Shown here one piece after another: positions 53,055-61,250 of a stretch of 64,000 nucleotides of DNA. The stretch's first letter is position 1. Each line of letters begins with the position of its first letter. The DNA lies in the NCBI GenBank assembly GCA_002340255.1, contig DDLS01000183.1:4087-68086 (forward strand), given 5' to 3'. The translations under genes were made by a program, and so were the position numbers. This DNA comes from Cyanobacteria bacterium UBA2566 (GTDB taxonomy: Bacteria; Cyanobacteriota; Cyanobacteriia; Cyanobacteriales; Desertifilaceae). Below the pieces are notes generated by a model. The model was not told where the DNA came from and did not search any database. It was given only the letters and a program-made list of their open reading frames with translations.

Positions 53055-53205
53055 CTATGCAAGGAGATCAACACCAGAGATGTTATTGCCATTCAACTCA
53101 TTGAAGAACGGTTCAAATGTGCCGGAGGTTTGAATTCCAAAGCTATTCGGATTAAACCCAAATACATCCTCGTTCGTACCTGATGCACCCGATACATGGA
53201 AGTTA
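53055..53205 (-). pseudogene. C-terminal remnant of a protein gene interrupted by IS630
   Basis: On the minus strand about 50 codons read NFHVSGASGTNEDVFGFN...PFFNELNGNN and end at TAG. The frame abuts the left end of the IS630 element. Beyond its right end (54147-54260) a compatible frame (GTLIDDGVVIALESSY) is seen, but joined with a frame change. This suggests a decayed gene split by the insertion. Confidence 0.45.
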
Positions 53206-53231
53206 TAGTCAATTCGGTTAACAGTGAGACA

Positions 53232-53774
53232 CTAAAAAGTACAGTAATTACAAATTATTTTATCTAAAGATGTTCCTTCCAGGGCATACATTCTCGCTCT
53301 CTTTAGGGAACTAAAATCATGCTCAATATCATTTAGGTCTGGAGAGTATTTCGGCAAAAATAAAACTTGATGACCCTCTGACTCTACTAATTTCTTTATT
53401 GCCCTTTTCCGGTGAATTGGTGCATTGTCCATGATTAATACTGATGCCATTACTAATGAGGGCAATAAGTATAGTTTTAGCCATCCTTCAAATCCTTCCG
53501 CATTCAGGCTTCCTCTGAACAACATTGGCGCTATTAAATCCCTTTTTCCTTTTCTTCTTCCGGCTACTAGATTTTCTCGCATTACCCGTTTTCCCTGTTG
53601 GTCTCCATACAGTTTCTTTCCTCTGTTTGACCATCCATAACGGCAACTCTCTATTTCGTTAAACCCTGACTCATCAATAAACACAAGGCTTTCTTTTTCC
53701 TTCACTTTTATCACTTCTTCCACCTTTATCTGGTATTCTTTTCTTTCTTTTTCATCTCTTTCTCTATACCTCAT
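53232..53774 (-). CDS. IS630 transposase, catalytic part (orfB)
   Basis: 180 residues carrying the DDE catalytic triad: FIDESGF (about 32), IMDNAPIHR (about 114) and the Glu region LPKYSPDLNDIEHDFSSLK (about 138-156). The start ATG overlaps the orfA stop (ATGA). A run of nine A residues ending in G, just before the overlap on the coding strand, is suited to -1 frameshifting. A fused OrfA-OrfB product is thus likely. Confidence 0.92.
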   Translation of the reverse strand: MRYRERDEKERKEYQIKVEEVIKVKEKESLVFIDESGFNEIESCRYGWSNRGKKLYGDQQGKRVMRENLVAGRRKGKRDLIAPMLFRGSLNAEGFEGWLKLYLLPSLVMASVLIMDNAPIHRKRAIKKLVESEGHQVLFLPKYSPDLNDIEHDFSSLKRARMYALEGTSLDKIICNYCTF

Positions 53775-54094
53775 CTCTTTTTTTTTCGGGTTATTTTCAT
53801 TTTCCTCAATGCCTCACACATTGAGCTGGGATATACTCCAAATTTTTTCGCTCTTTCTACTAAAAGAGTCTCCGGATTTTCTGCCACATCTTTTTCCACT
53901 TCCGACCCATTTAGTTTGCGATTTCTCCGTTTGACTTTTGTCCCTTCCAGATTCGGACGAGCTAACCATCTGTATATTGTCGCCCTTCCGATCCCAAATA
54001 TTTCCGAGGCCTTCTTAATTTTACCTCCCTCTTCTATGTATTGTATAACTTTTTGACGAAAATCTAGGCTGTACTGCATTGTGTTAACCTTCAC
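53771..54094 (-). CDS. IS630 transposase N-terminal DNA-binding part (orfA)
   Basis: 107 residues with a helix-turn-helix region (SLDFRQKVIQYIEEGGKIKKA in pattern, then GIGRATIYRWLARPNLEG) that binds the terminal repeats. It ends in RKKKR at the A9 slippery run. It is needed with orfB for transposition. Confidence 0.9.
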   Translation of the reverse strand: MKVNTMQYSLDFRQKVIQYIEEGGKIKKASEIFGIGRATIYRWLARPNLEGTKVKRRNRKLNGSEVEKDVAENPETLLVERAKKFGVYPSSMCEALRKMKITRKKKR

Positions 54095-54355
54095 TTACTC
54101 TCTTCAGTTTATCTCATTTATGTATCACTGTTAACCGAATCGACTATACCACAAAATCAATCAGACCCCCATGCAATACAGTAACTCGATTCGAGAGCAA
54201 TTACGACCCCATCATCGATCAGAGTCCCTATTATAGTTACCCAACAGCGATTCCTTATTCTTAGTCAATATTCGGGATTGTATAAGATCGCAAAGATACT
54301 TCTTCAGACCTTTCACAAGAAGGATTACACTAGATCCAGAAATGGGGATCTTGCT

Positions 54356-56521
54356 ATGTCAAACAACAAGCCAACGGTGGAAAACCGCCATTGGACGGAA
54401 ATTGCTGAATCTGTGTCTATTGTCGCCTCGGTGGTGGGAGCTGGGTTTGCTATGCTTCTGGAAAAGGTGGTTTTTGTCGCCACCCCGATGTCTTTGTCTC
54501 TGTTTCTGAATTTAATTAACCGTCAACGTCTGGCTACACAGTATCAGCAGGATCGACAAACGGATCTGCCGCAACTGCAAGCTACCCTTTCTGAAGAGAT
54601 TGAATCCTTACGCGCAGTGGTGCTTTCCCTAGGGAGTGAAATCAACCCTCGACAGTGGGAACAAGGGCTGAGTAGAGTTGAAACTAACTTAATGAACCGT
54701 TTATCGGTTTTAGAAACCCTAGATTTTAAGAGTATGGAAGAAGAGTTAGCCCAACTTCGCAATCAATCTAATTATGTTCTCGAATCCTTAGCCCAGATTC
54801 TACAACGGATCGATCGCCTCCCCACGGAAGAGAGACTACAATCTTTAGAATCCCAGTTAACCGAAATCTCTAGTGAAGTCAAAACCTTTAAGCAAGACGT
54901 AGACAGCGATCTAGCCGAACTGCGTGGGCAATATAGCAGACTCCAAGAGCATCTGGATCAAAGTTTTAGTGAATTTCAGGACAGTCTCAGCACCTGGAAA
55001 GAAGCCTTACAAGCACAAATCGATCGCCTGGATCTGAGCCAATTAAACACTGCATCCAGCCAACTGCAAAGCCTAGAAACTACCTTAGAACGGCTCGGTT
55101 GCCAATCAACGGAGTTACTCAACTCCATTGTTCACGTCAACGAACAGTTACAATCTTTACCCATTCCCCAAACTCCTGGCGATATTCTTCCCCAATTAAA
55201 CCAACTGCAAACCCAACTCGATCGAGTTGCAGCCGAAATTGGGCGCTTACCGAGCCAAACCCCAGCCCCAGAAACCAATAGCGAAACTGCCCTTTCCCAA
55301 CTGCAAAGCCAAATCAAGCAACAAACAGAGCTACTGCTCCAAGTGCAAAGCCGTTTAGAGCGATCGCCCGAACCCCCGACAACCGAGACAGAAACCCCAG
55401 TTTCTGAAGTCAAAAGCTTTACCGAACGTGCCGAAAAATGGGTCAGTCGGATTAAACAAGGATTTGATGACTTTCAATCTCAGATGGACTTTGAACCCGA
55501 TCTGAGCCGCGATGATGAATGGGGAGAGGACGACGAGTGGGAAACCCCTGCACCGGTTCAACCGGCAACCCCTCAAGCTCCATCTCCAGTCGTTTCTCCC
55601 CCAGAGTCCGTTAAAAGCAAAACAGGTTGGCAATGCGTGAAAACCCTCACTCAATCGAGCGCTGTCACCTGTTTAGCCCTCAGTTCCGATGGCAGTCGCT
55701 TAGTGAGTGGCGGCTATCAGGAAATGAATGGGGTGGATTTAAGCACTTACGAAGTCACCCGATTATCCTTAGATACCGAAGATTTATCCGTGAGTTCCGT
55801 TGCCCTCAGTCGAGATGGGAAAACTCTAGCCGCAGCAACCGGAGAAATTGAAATTTGGAACTTAACGACGGGGAAACTGCTGCAACAACTTGAATGTGAA
55901 GATTGGACAACGGTGGTTGCGATCGGTGCAGATGGTCAAACCCTGGTCAGTGCAGGTTCGGAACCCTTAGAGGAGAAGAGTTCCCTCCGATTTTGGGATT
56001 TTGCTCACGGAGATCTGATTCGCACCAATTATTACGTCGATTATGAGATTGATTCGTTAGGGTTTAGCAGAGAGGGGGATGTTTTGGCGATCGCCGGCCG
56101 CAACGATCATCGCGGTTTAATCCAAGTTTGGCAAGTGGGAGCCGATACTCCCCAAATGACTCTCGAAGTGACCATGGCTCTCTATAGTGTAGCCCTGACA
56201 CCAGATGCCCAAATGTTAGCCGGCGGATGTGGCGATCGCACCATTAAACTGTGGAATTGTAGTACGAGGGGGTTAGTGCGAACCTTTTCTGGCCATCAAG
56301 GTATTGTCTATGCAGTCGGTCTCAACCCAGATGGACAAGTGCTAGTCAGTGGCAGTCATGACCAGACGATTAAGCTCTGGGAACTAGAGACCGGTGAAGA
56401 AATCGATACCCTAGTGGGACATCAAGGCCCGGTAACCGCTGTTGCCTTCAGTCCAGATGGGAAAACTTTAATCAGTGGCTCCCAAGACATGAGTGTTAAA
56501 ATCTGGCAACAAACCGGTTAA
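54356..56521 (+). CDS. Coiled-coil and WD40-repeat protein
   Basis: From ATG 54356, 721 residues; an upstream start would add a poorly conserved stretch. A short hydrophobic segment (SIVASVVGAGFAMLLEKVVFVATPMSLSLF in pattern, about 18-50) could anchor it in a membrane. It is followed by a coiled coil (about 55-340) and an acidic Pro/Glu-rich linker (about 370-420). Seven WD40-like repeats then form a propeller (about 425-721), for example SGSHDQTIKLWELETGE and SGSQDMSVKIWQ. No enzymatic domain is seen; a scaffold or sensor role is likely. Confidence 0.9.
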   Translation: MSNNKPTVENRHWTEIAESVSIVASVVGAGFAMLLEKVVFVATPMSLSLFLNLINRQRLATQYQQDRQTDLPQLQATLSEEIESLRAVVLSLGSEINPRQWEQGLSRVETNLMNRLSVLETLDFKSMEEELAQLRNQSNYVLESLAQILQRIDRLPTEERLQSLESQLTEISSEVKTFKQDVDSDLAELRGQYSRLQEHLDQSFSEFQDSLSTWKEALQAQIDRLDLSQLNTASSQLQSLETTLERLGCQSTELLNSIVHVNEQLQSLPIPQTPGDILPQLNQLQTQLDRVAAEIGRLPSQTPAPETNSETALSQLQSQIKQQTELLLQVQSRLERSPEPPTTETETPVSEVKSFTERAEKWVSRIKQGFDDFQSQMDFEPDLSRDDEWGEDDEWETPAPVQPATPQAPSPVVSPPESVKSKTGWQCVKTLTQSSAVTCLALSSDGSRLVSGGYQEMNGVDLSTYEVTRLSLDTEDLSVSSVALSRDGKTLAAATGEIEIWNLTTGKLLQQLECEDWTTVVAIGADGQTLVSAGSEPLEEKSSLRFWDFAHGDLIRTNYYVDYEIDSLGFSREGDVLAIAGRNDHRGLIQVWQVGADTPQMTLEVTMALYSVALTPDAQMLAGGCGDRTIKLWNCSTRGLVRTFSGHQGIVYAVGLNPDGQVLVSGSHDQTIKLWELETGEEIDTLVGHQGPVTAVAFSPDGKTLISGSQDMSVKIWQQTG

Positions 56522-56597
56522 CGGCAACCGGGATGGCATTTGAGGCGTGTCGTCTCTTCTGCCATCGGGCCGTTTTAATCCAAATCATGAATCCCAG

Positions 56598-57245
56598 TTA
56601 AGCATTGGAGCTTACAGGCGCATTCGCTTGAGCGGTAGAACCATTGCGACCATGAGTATGACCATTGCCATTGCGGGGCATGAGCACTCCATATCCGCCA
56701 TGGTTGCGCTCATAAATCACATTGATTTCTCCCGTTTGTGCATTTCTGAACATAAAGAAATCATGGCCCACGAGTTGCAACTGTTCAAGAGCTTCTTCCA
56801 CACTCATCGGAGGCATGGCAAAATACTTGGTTCTGACTACATCTGCGGGCAGTTCCGGAGTACGATTAGCCAGTAAATCGCTAATCCCTTCCGTTTCTTC
56901 CAGAATTTCAGGGGGTTCAATCTCTGCCTTAGTTTTGTGTTTGTTGTTGTGACGCTTCTCCTTATACTTACGCAGCCGTCGAGCAATCTTATCTGCCACT
57001 AAATCAATGCTGGCGTAGAGGTCTTCACTGCTCTCCTCCGACCGAATGACCGTTCCATTGGCATAAATGGTCACTTCAGCCGTCTGCTTGGGGTTTATCC
57101 GGGGATTACGAGCTACTGAAAGATTGACATCAATCTCTGTTGTCAGATTCTCAAAATGACTGACAGCCTTTTCGACTTTTTGATGAACATATTCACGAAT
57201 TGCATCTGTTATTTCAATGTTTTTTCCCTGGATAACAAGCTTCAT
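56598..57245 (-). CDS. hpf: Ribosome hibernation promoting factor, long form (LrtA-like)
   Basis: A 215-residue protein. The N-terminal S30AE domain (about 1-100) starts MKLVIQGKNIEITDAIREYV and binds the 30S decoding centre. The C-terminal dimerisation domain (about 135-190: TKYFAMPPMSVEEALEQLQL in pattern) drives 100S formation. The tail is rich in Asn and Gly. It corresponds to light-repressed LrtA in other cyanobacteria, so regulation by light is plausible. A 265-bp upstream region may include a long leader. Confidence 0.95.
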   Translation of the reverse strand: MKLVIQGKNIEITDAIREYVHQKVEKAVSHFENLTTEIDVNLSVARNPRINPKQTAEVTIYANGTVIRSEESSEDLYASIDLVADKIARRLRKYKEKRHNNKHKTKAEIEPPEILEETEGISDLLANRTPELPADVVRTKYFAMPPMSVEEALEQLQLVGHDFFMFRNAQTGEINVIYERNHGGYGVLMPRNGNGHTHGRNGSTAQANAPVSSNA

Positions 57246-57510
57246 ATAAGCTTCCTCCCATTAAACGAATTTTCTTAGGCTAGCCTTACTCTTAGTGTGA
57301 GGCTAAGAGAGACTTCCTATTGGAGTTATACGTTTACACTAGCATTTTGTATTCTGCTGAACACAACCATTAAAAATCTGTTGCATCCCTTGACAATTCT
57401 TGATGTTTTAACCGGATATTTTTCTAAACTTATGTTAAAATTAACCCAATTTTTGAGATGAGTAGTGCGAAGGAAGAGGCGATCAGCACTCTAGCAATAG
57501 GCAATAGATT
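57246..57510. other. Divergent intergenic region between hpf and lipB
   Basis: About 265 bp without a gene. It is AT-rich in the middle (AACTTATGTTAAAATTAACC near 57427-57446). Light-regulated control of hpf might reside here, but no defined site is recognised. Confidence 0.35.
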
Positions 57511-58173
57511 ATGGGATTAGAGGCGATCGCAGCTCGCTACTGTCAGGTTTGGCAACTGGGATTGCTGCCCTATGAAAAGGCATGGCAATGGCAGCAAGAA
57601 CGGGTAGCCGAACGGCGAGAGAATCCTAACTTAGATGATGTCTTACTATTGCTCGAACATCCTCCCGTCTATACTCTGGGACGAGGAGCTACCCTAGACT
57701 TTCTCAAATTCGATCCGGATCGCCCCCCAGCAGAACTCCATCGCGTCGAACGGGGAGGCGAGGTCACCTATCACTGTCCCGGTCAATTGGTGGGCTATCC
57801 AATTTTGAATTTAACCTACTATCAACGGGATCTCCATTGGTATTTGCGGCAACTAGAAACGGTTTTAATTGAGACGCTTCGGGTTTATGGCTTAAGAGCC
57901 GATCGCATTCCGGGTTTAACTGGGGTTTGGCTCAATGGGTATAAAGTGGGGGCGATCGGCATTAAAGTCAGTCGTTGGATTACCATGCATGGCTTTTCCC
58001 TCAACGTCAATCCCGATCTCGAAGGATTTGAGGCGATCGTTCCTTGTGGAATTGGCGATCGCCCCGTCGGTACTCTAGCGCAATTCGCTCCCCACATTTC
58101 CCTCTCTGACATCCGCCAAACCCTCCCAGAGATCTTTGCTCAAGTCTTTGAGGTATCCCTGGTGATGAGATAG
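57511..58173 (+). CDS. lipB: Octanoyltransferase
   Basis: LipB transfers octanoyl from ACP to lipoyl-dependent enzymes. It is 220 residues. Motifs are LLLEHPPVYTLGRGA (about 46), the RGGEVTYHCPGQLVGYPI signature (about 81-98), and Lys in KVGAIGIKVSRWITMHG (about 147-163). The catalytic Cys lies in VPCGIGDRPVG (about 179-189). The start is ATG. It is likely monocistronic. It is convergent with ssb across heptamer repeats. Confidence 0.96.
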   Translation: MGLEAIAARYCQVWQLGLLPYEKAWQWQQERVAERRENPNLDDVLLLLEHPPVYTLGRGATLDFLKFDPDRPPAELHRVERGGEVTYHCPGQLVGYPILNLTYYQRDLHWYLRQLETVLIETLRVYGLRADRIPGLTGVWLNGYKVGAIGIKVSRWITMHGFSLNVNPDLEGFEAIVPCGIGDRPVGTLAQFAPHISLSDIRQTLPEIFAQVFEVSLVMR

Positions 58174-58244
58174 GGGGATAGGGAGACGCGGAGGCACGGA
58201 GACGCGGAGAAATTACTTCTTGCCTTTTGCCTATTCCCTATTCC

Positions 58245-58721
58245 CTAAAATGGAATTTCATCTTCTTCCAAGGGTTGAATATTCGCAGGGGGTGGCGCAA
58301 CCGGAGCTGGGGTGGGTTGAGGACGAGGAGGTGCTGGAGCCGGAGTAGACATAGGAATCACGTTATCCTGGACGCTAGCAGTTGCCCCCACAGTTGCTAA
58401 AGGCTGAGTTGCTACGGGTTCCCCATGGACATTATGGATGCGGGAAACGATCAACTCTGCCCGTTTTTCCTTAAATCCTTCTGGGCGATCGAACGTATTC
58501 ATTCTCAGGCTACCCTGAAGAATCACCCGATCCCCTTGATGATACCCTTGGGCAATTTCCGTCGCTAAGTTTCCCCATCCCACCACCTTTAACGTATGGG
58601 GGGGATCTTCTGCCTTCGTTGCCGCGAACTGGACTAACATCTCTGTTACCGCTGTCTCATCTGGCGTATAGCGCAGTTGAGGATCTTGGACAATCTGGGC
58701 CATTAAAATGCAACTATTCAT
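58245..58721 (-). CDS. ssb: Single-stranded DNA-binding protein
   Basis: A 158-residue OB-fold protein starting MNSCILMAQIVQDPQLRYTP and having LKVVGWGNLATEIAQGYHQGDRVI in pattern. A Pro/Ala-rich linker (about 115-145) leads to the acidic C-terminal tip LEEDEIPF, which binds partner proteins of replication and repair. This N-terminus, common in cyanobacteria, differs from the E. coli type. Size and tail are as expected. Confidence 0.93.
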   Translation of the reverse strand: MNSCILMAQIVQDPQLRYTPDETAVTEMLVQFAATKAEDPPHTLKVVGWGNLATEIAQGYHQGDRVILQGSLRMNTFDRPEGFKEKRAELIVSRIHNVHGEPVATQPLATVGATASVQDNVIPMSTPAPAPPRPQPTPAPVAPPPANIQPLEEDEIPF

Positions 58722-58807
58722 TTAACTTGAAGAAAAATTCATCATCAGCACAATTTTAGCGAATATTCCCTAAACTCGGCGATCTACTCAAACCCCAACA
58801 GCTCAGA

Positions 58808-59164
58808 TTAGTCGTTCAAGAATTGACTGGTGACACGACCCACAATATATTGCGGTTCGACCCATCCAAAACTCCAACTATCCGTACTGTACGATCGATT
58901 GTCACCTTGTACAAAACAGGCTCCACTTCGATCGATAGAAATGACCCGTTTGATAAGACGCAGATAGGGTTGCTGAGGAGACCAAATCACAACAACATCA
59001 TTTACGGAGGGTCGCTCATATCGATAGGCCCGTCTATCGACCAAAACTTCATCTCCCGGTTGCAACACAGGCAACATGGAAATGCCTTCAACACGAAAAC
59101 GTTGCCTCTGCCTCAATAACCAAAGTAATATATCCACAAGGTTACTGTCTCGGATTTGAGGCAT
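58808..59164 (-). CDS. sodX: Nickel-SOD maturation protease (S26 family)
   Basis: A 118-residue signal-peptidase-like serine protease with the Ser/Lys dyad: Ser in EGISMLPVLQPGDEV (about 26) and Lys in RLIKRVISI (about 74). QGDNRSYSTDSWSFG follows (about 90). It removes the propeptide of nickel superoxide dismutase so that His1 becomes the nickel-binding terminus. The sodN gene is on the same strand 225 bp upstream, which strongly supports the assignment. Confidence 0.92.
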   Translation of the reverse strand: MPQIRDSNLVDILLWLLRQRQRFRVEGISMLPVLQPGDEVLVDRRAYRYERPSVNDVVVIWSPQQPYLRLIKRVISIDRSGACFVQGDNRSYSTDSWSFGWVEPQYIVGRVTSQFLND

Positions 59165-59389
59165 AGTGCTTCGCGTGGCAGAAGGGTAATTAGTAATGGA
59201 TAAAGTGTTTTTCCTTTAACAATACCTTCACTATTTTCTTGTAGATTGGGTTTCACTTTATTGAACCCAACCTACTCATCAAGACATTTTTAGTTTTGGC
59301 GAAGGTATTGCCTTAAACGTCGTCATTTCTACTGTAATCTCATTCCCCTAATCTACTTCGCTGAGATTGGGGAATAAGGAATGGGATGT
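59165..59389. other. Gap between sodN and sodX
   Basis: About 225 bp holding an inverted pair: AGATTGGGTTTCAC near 59243-59256 and complementary GAACCCAACCT near 59263. A second pair CATTCCCCTAATC/GATTGGGGAATA lies at 59341-59374. The second pair follows the sodN stop on the minus strand and may terminate or attenuate the transcript. Confidence 0.45.
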
Positions 59390-59872
59390 TTAGCTGGCTT
59401 TATACCAAGGAACATCAGTCCGATTTTTGGTAGCCCAGAAAATTTCTTGGATCTCTTTGATGGCATCCATTAACTCATTGGCGTGTTGTAGGCTAACTTC
59501 CACTTTGCAAGCAGAACACAACTTAGCAATATTCCAAAATTTGGTATGTAAATCAGGAAATTGCTCTAAATGAACCGGTTTAAAGTAATCTGTCCATAAA
59601 ACCAGCAGTTCTGTCTTCGCTAAGTGGGCTTGCTCTTCTTTGATTTGAATATAGCGAGAGAGCGTATTGTTGTACGCTGCTATTGCTTGAGGATCGCTAC
59701 CAGATGGAGGTTGCAAATCCAGAATCTTCTTGGTCATGGATAAAACTGCTTCAGCCGCAATTCTAGCTGATGCCGGATCGTACACACCACAAGGGCCATC
59801 ACAGTGAGCATGAACAGCAGGAGCTGGAAACCAAGTTTTCACTTGGGTAGCAATCATTTTGAAGAAGTGCAT
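59390..59872 (-). CDS. sodN: Nickel superoxide dismutase
   Basis: From ATG 59872 the precursor has 160 residues. After a short propeptide (MHFFKMIATQVKTWFPAPAVHA) the mature protein begins HCDGPCGVYDP: His1, Cys2 and Cys6 form the nickel hook. The rest is the four-helix bundle (ARIAAEAVLSMTKKI, then KEEQAHLAKTELLVLW). It disproportionates superoxide and is typical of marine cyanobacteria, where nickel replaces iron. An upstream TTG start would add six residues. Confidence 0.96.
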   Translation of the reverse strand: MHFFKMIATQVKTWFPAPAVHAHCDGPCGVYDPASARIAAEAVLSMTKKILDLQPPSGSDPQAIAAYNNTLSRYIQIKEEQAHLAKTELLVLWTDYFKPVHLEQFPDLHTKFWNIAKLCSACKVEVSLQHANELMDAIKEIQEIFWATKNRTDVPWYKAS

Positions 59873-60110
59873 GAACACAATTCCCTTCAATCTATAGACC
59901 CCTAAATTTTACCATTGTATGGATCATGGATTGAAACTTTGTTGGAATGAGTGGAGGTAAATAGATGTAAAGATTTATGTCTGTATGTGTTAGGATGAGC
60001 GATGGAAATGACTATTCACCTCTCTCGTTTTTATCGATGGGTTAAAGAATGACGAAGTAAGGCGATCGTTAGTGATTTGGATAACGAAAAATGCTGGAGA
60101 GGAATGGGGA
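59873..60110. other. Intergenic region upstream of sodN
   Basis: About 240 bp, AT-rich, with no gene. It presumably contains the sodN promoter. No metal-response operator is recognised. Confidence 0.4.
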
Positions 60111-60464
60111 TTAAATGGATAGCCATAAGCTGACAATCAATAAAGCTAAGAGGATAATCCAAATAAAGTTTTTTTGAAACCACGATCGCCATCGCCAACT
60201 CCCTCCTCTATACTGTCCCCTCGATTCAGGAACAAGAGGTTGTTCTTGATTATGGTATAAGGTGCAGTCCTTAGCAGTTGGCCGTTGAGGAAAATCACAG
60301 GTATCATCAGTATGATAGATGCAACTGTCGCAAAGATAGCTCTCTCCTTGGGAACGGTGGAGAGGAATACCTGGATGACCATGGGCTTTAAGGATAAACT
60401 GACAGTGGGGACAACTGACTGCATCAGAAGCGATTGCCTGTTCACATCGAGGACATTTAACCAT
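60111..60464 (-). CDS. Zinc-ribbon membrane protein
   Basis: A 117-residue protein. An N-terminal zinc ribbon (CPRCEQAIASDAVSCPHC, residues 4-21) is followed by a second Cys cluster (CDSCIYHTDDTCDF, about 45-58, with C at 67). It ends in a C-terminal membrane anchor (FIWIILLALLIVSLWL, about 99-116). Function is unknown. The metal-binding cluster faces the cytoplasm if the anchor is tail-inserted. Confidence 0.85.
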   Translation of the reverse strand: MVKCPRCEQAIASDAVSCPHCQFILKAHGHPGIPLHRSQGESYLCDSCIYHTDDTCDFPQRPTAKDCTLYHNQEQPLVPESRGQYRGGSWRWRSWFQKNFIWIILLALLIVSLWLSI

Positions 60465-60503
60465 AATTCCTATTACCTATATACCCATTACCAGCACATA
60501 GCA

Positions 60504-61181
60504 CTATAACCATTCAGATTGAGTCATTAAACAGGCGATCGCCTCTGACATTTCGACTTGTTCAAATTGAGTATAAAACCGACTGACACTTAAAAAGGGA
60601 TCGGGGGTCGCTAAAATCATCATCCGATCGCACCAGCTTCCTAACTGCTGCTCTAACCCTACGGGAGCAACGGGAGTTGCCACCCAAATTTGAGCAGGAC
60701 AGCGGGCACGGGTTGCTAAAATCGCTACAGCCATGGTCATCCCCGTGGCCATACCATCATCGACTAAAATGGCGATCGCCCCTTGAGGATGAACCGTAGG
60801 ACAGTGGGGAGATAAGGTGGCTAACTGTTCTTGGCCCCTTTGCTGGGCAACGGCTTGCCGACTTTGCCACGTTCTGCTTTGGCTTTCTTCTTCAGATAGG
60901 GCAGACCATACCACTTGACCGCAGGCTGTGACCGCACCTACAGCTAATTCTTGGTTGTTGGCACTGGTGATTTTTTTAGCTACAATTACACTTAAGGGAC
61001 AATAGAGAGCCTGAGCAATGGGTTTAGCTATGGGTAATCCCCCTCTGGGAAGAGCATAAACAATTACTCTTCCTGAGTGAGTCAAGTTAGCTTGCCACTG
61101 CTCAATTTCGGGTTTAATCGCGATCGCCAACTGTTCGCCTGCACCTTGGCGATCGCGGAACGGTAGGATGATTTTGCTCAT
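60504..61181 (-). CDS. Phosphoribosyltransferase-domain protein
   Basis: From ATG 61181, 225 residues beginning MSKIILPFRDRQGAGEQLA. The PRPP motif is AIAILVDDGMATGMTMAVAI (about 125), with an upstream ALPRGGLPIAKPIAQAL (about 42). Proteins of this type (Rv0571c-like) are of uncertain substrate. Some function as phosphoribosyltransferases or regulators; others are fused with hydrolases. The asnS gene is 69 bp upstream on the same strand. Confidence 0.85.
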   Translation of the reverse strand: MSKIILPFRDRQGAGEQLAIAIKPEIEQWQANLTHSGRVIVYALPRGGLPIAKPIAQALYCPLSVIVAKKITSANNQELAVGAVTACGQVVWSALSEEESQSRTWQSRQAVAQQRGQEQLATLSPHCPTVHPQGAIAILVDDGMATGMTMAVAILATRARCPAQIWVATPVAPVGLEQQLGSWCDRMMILATPDPFLSVSRFYTQFEQVEMSEAIACLMTQSEWL

Positions 61182-61250
61182 AGCATAGAAGTTGCCGAAG
61201 TGCAATTAGCCACAATCATAAACAATCTAACTCGTTTGGCAAGTCATGAC

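Larger units (their letters stand above)
52868..53205. other. Intergenic region with MITE copy and gene remnant
   Basis: It holds the MITE-like element copy 2 and the minus-strand gene remnant, both listed separately. Nothing else is recognised. Confidence 0.5.
53206..54146 (-). mobile_element. IS630-family insertion sequence
   Basis: A complete element of about 941 bp. The terminal inverted repeats match over 27 bp with two mismatches: left TAGTCAATTCGGTTAACAGT, right complement TAGTCGATTCGGTTAACAGT. It is flanked by TA on both sides, the known IS630 target duplication. It contains orfA and orfB in an overlapping arrangement. Confidence 0.9.

Noticed and set aside
52983..53183. ORF of 66 codons after the ClC gene
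   Set aside because: It begins inside the MITE copy and is antisense to the gene remnant.
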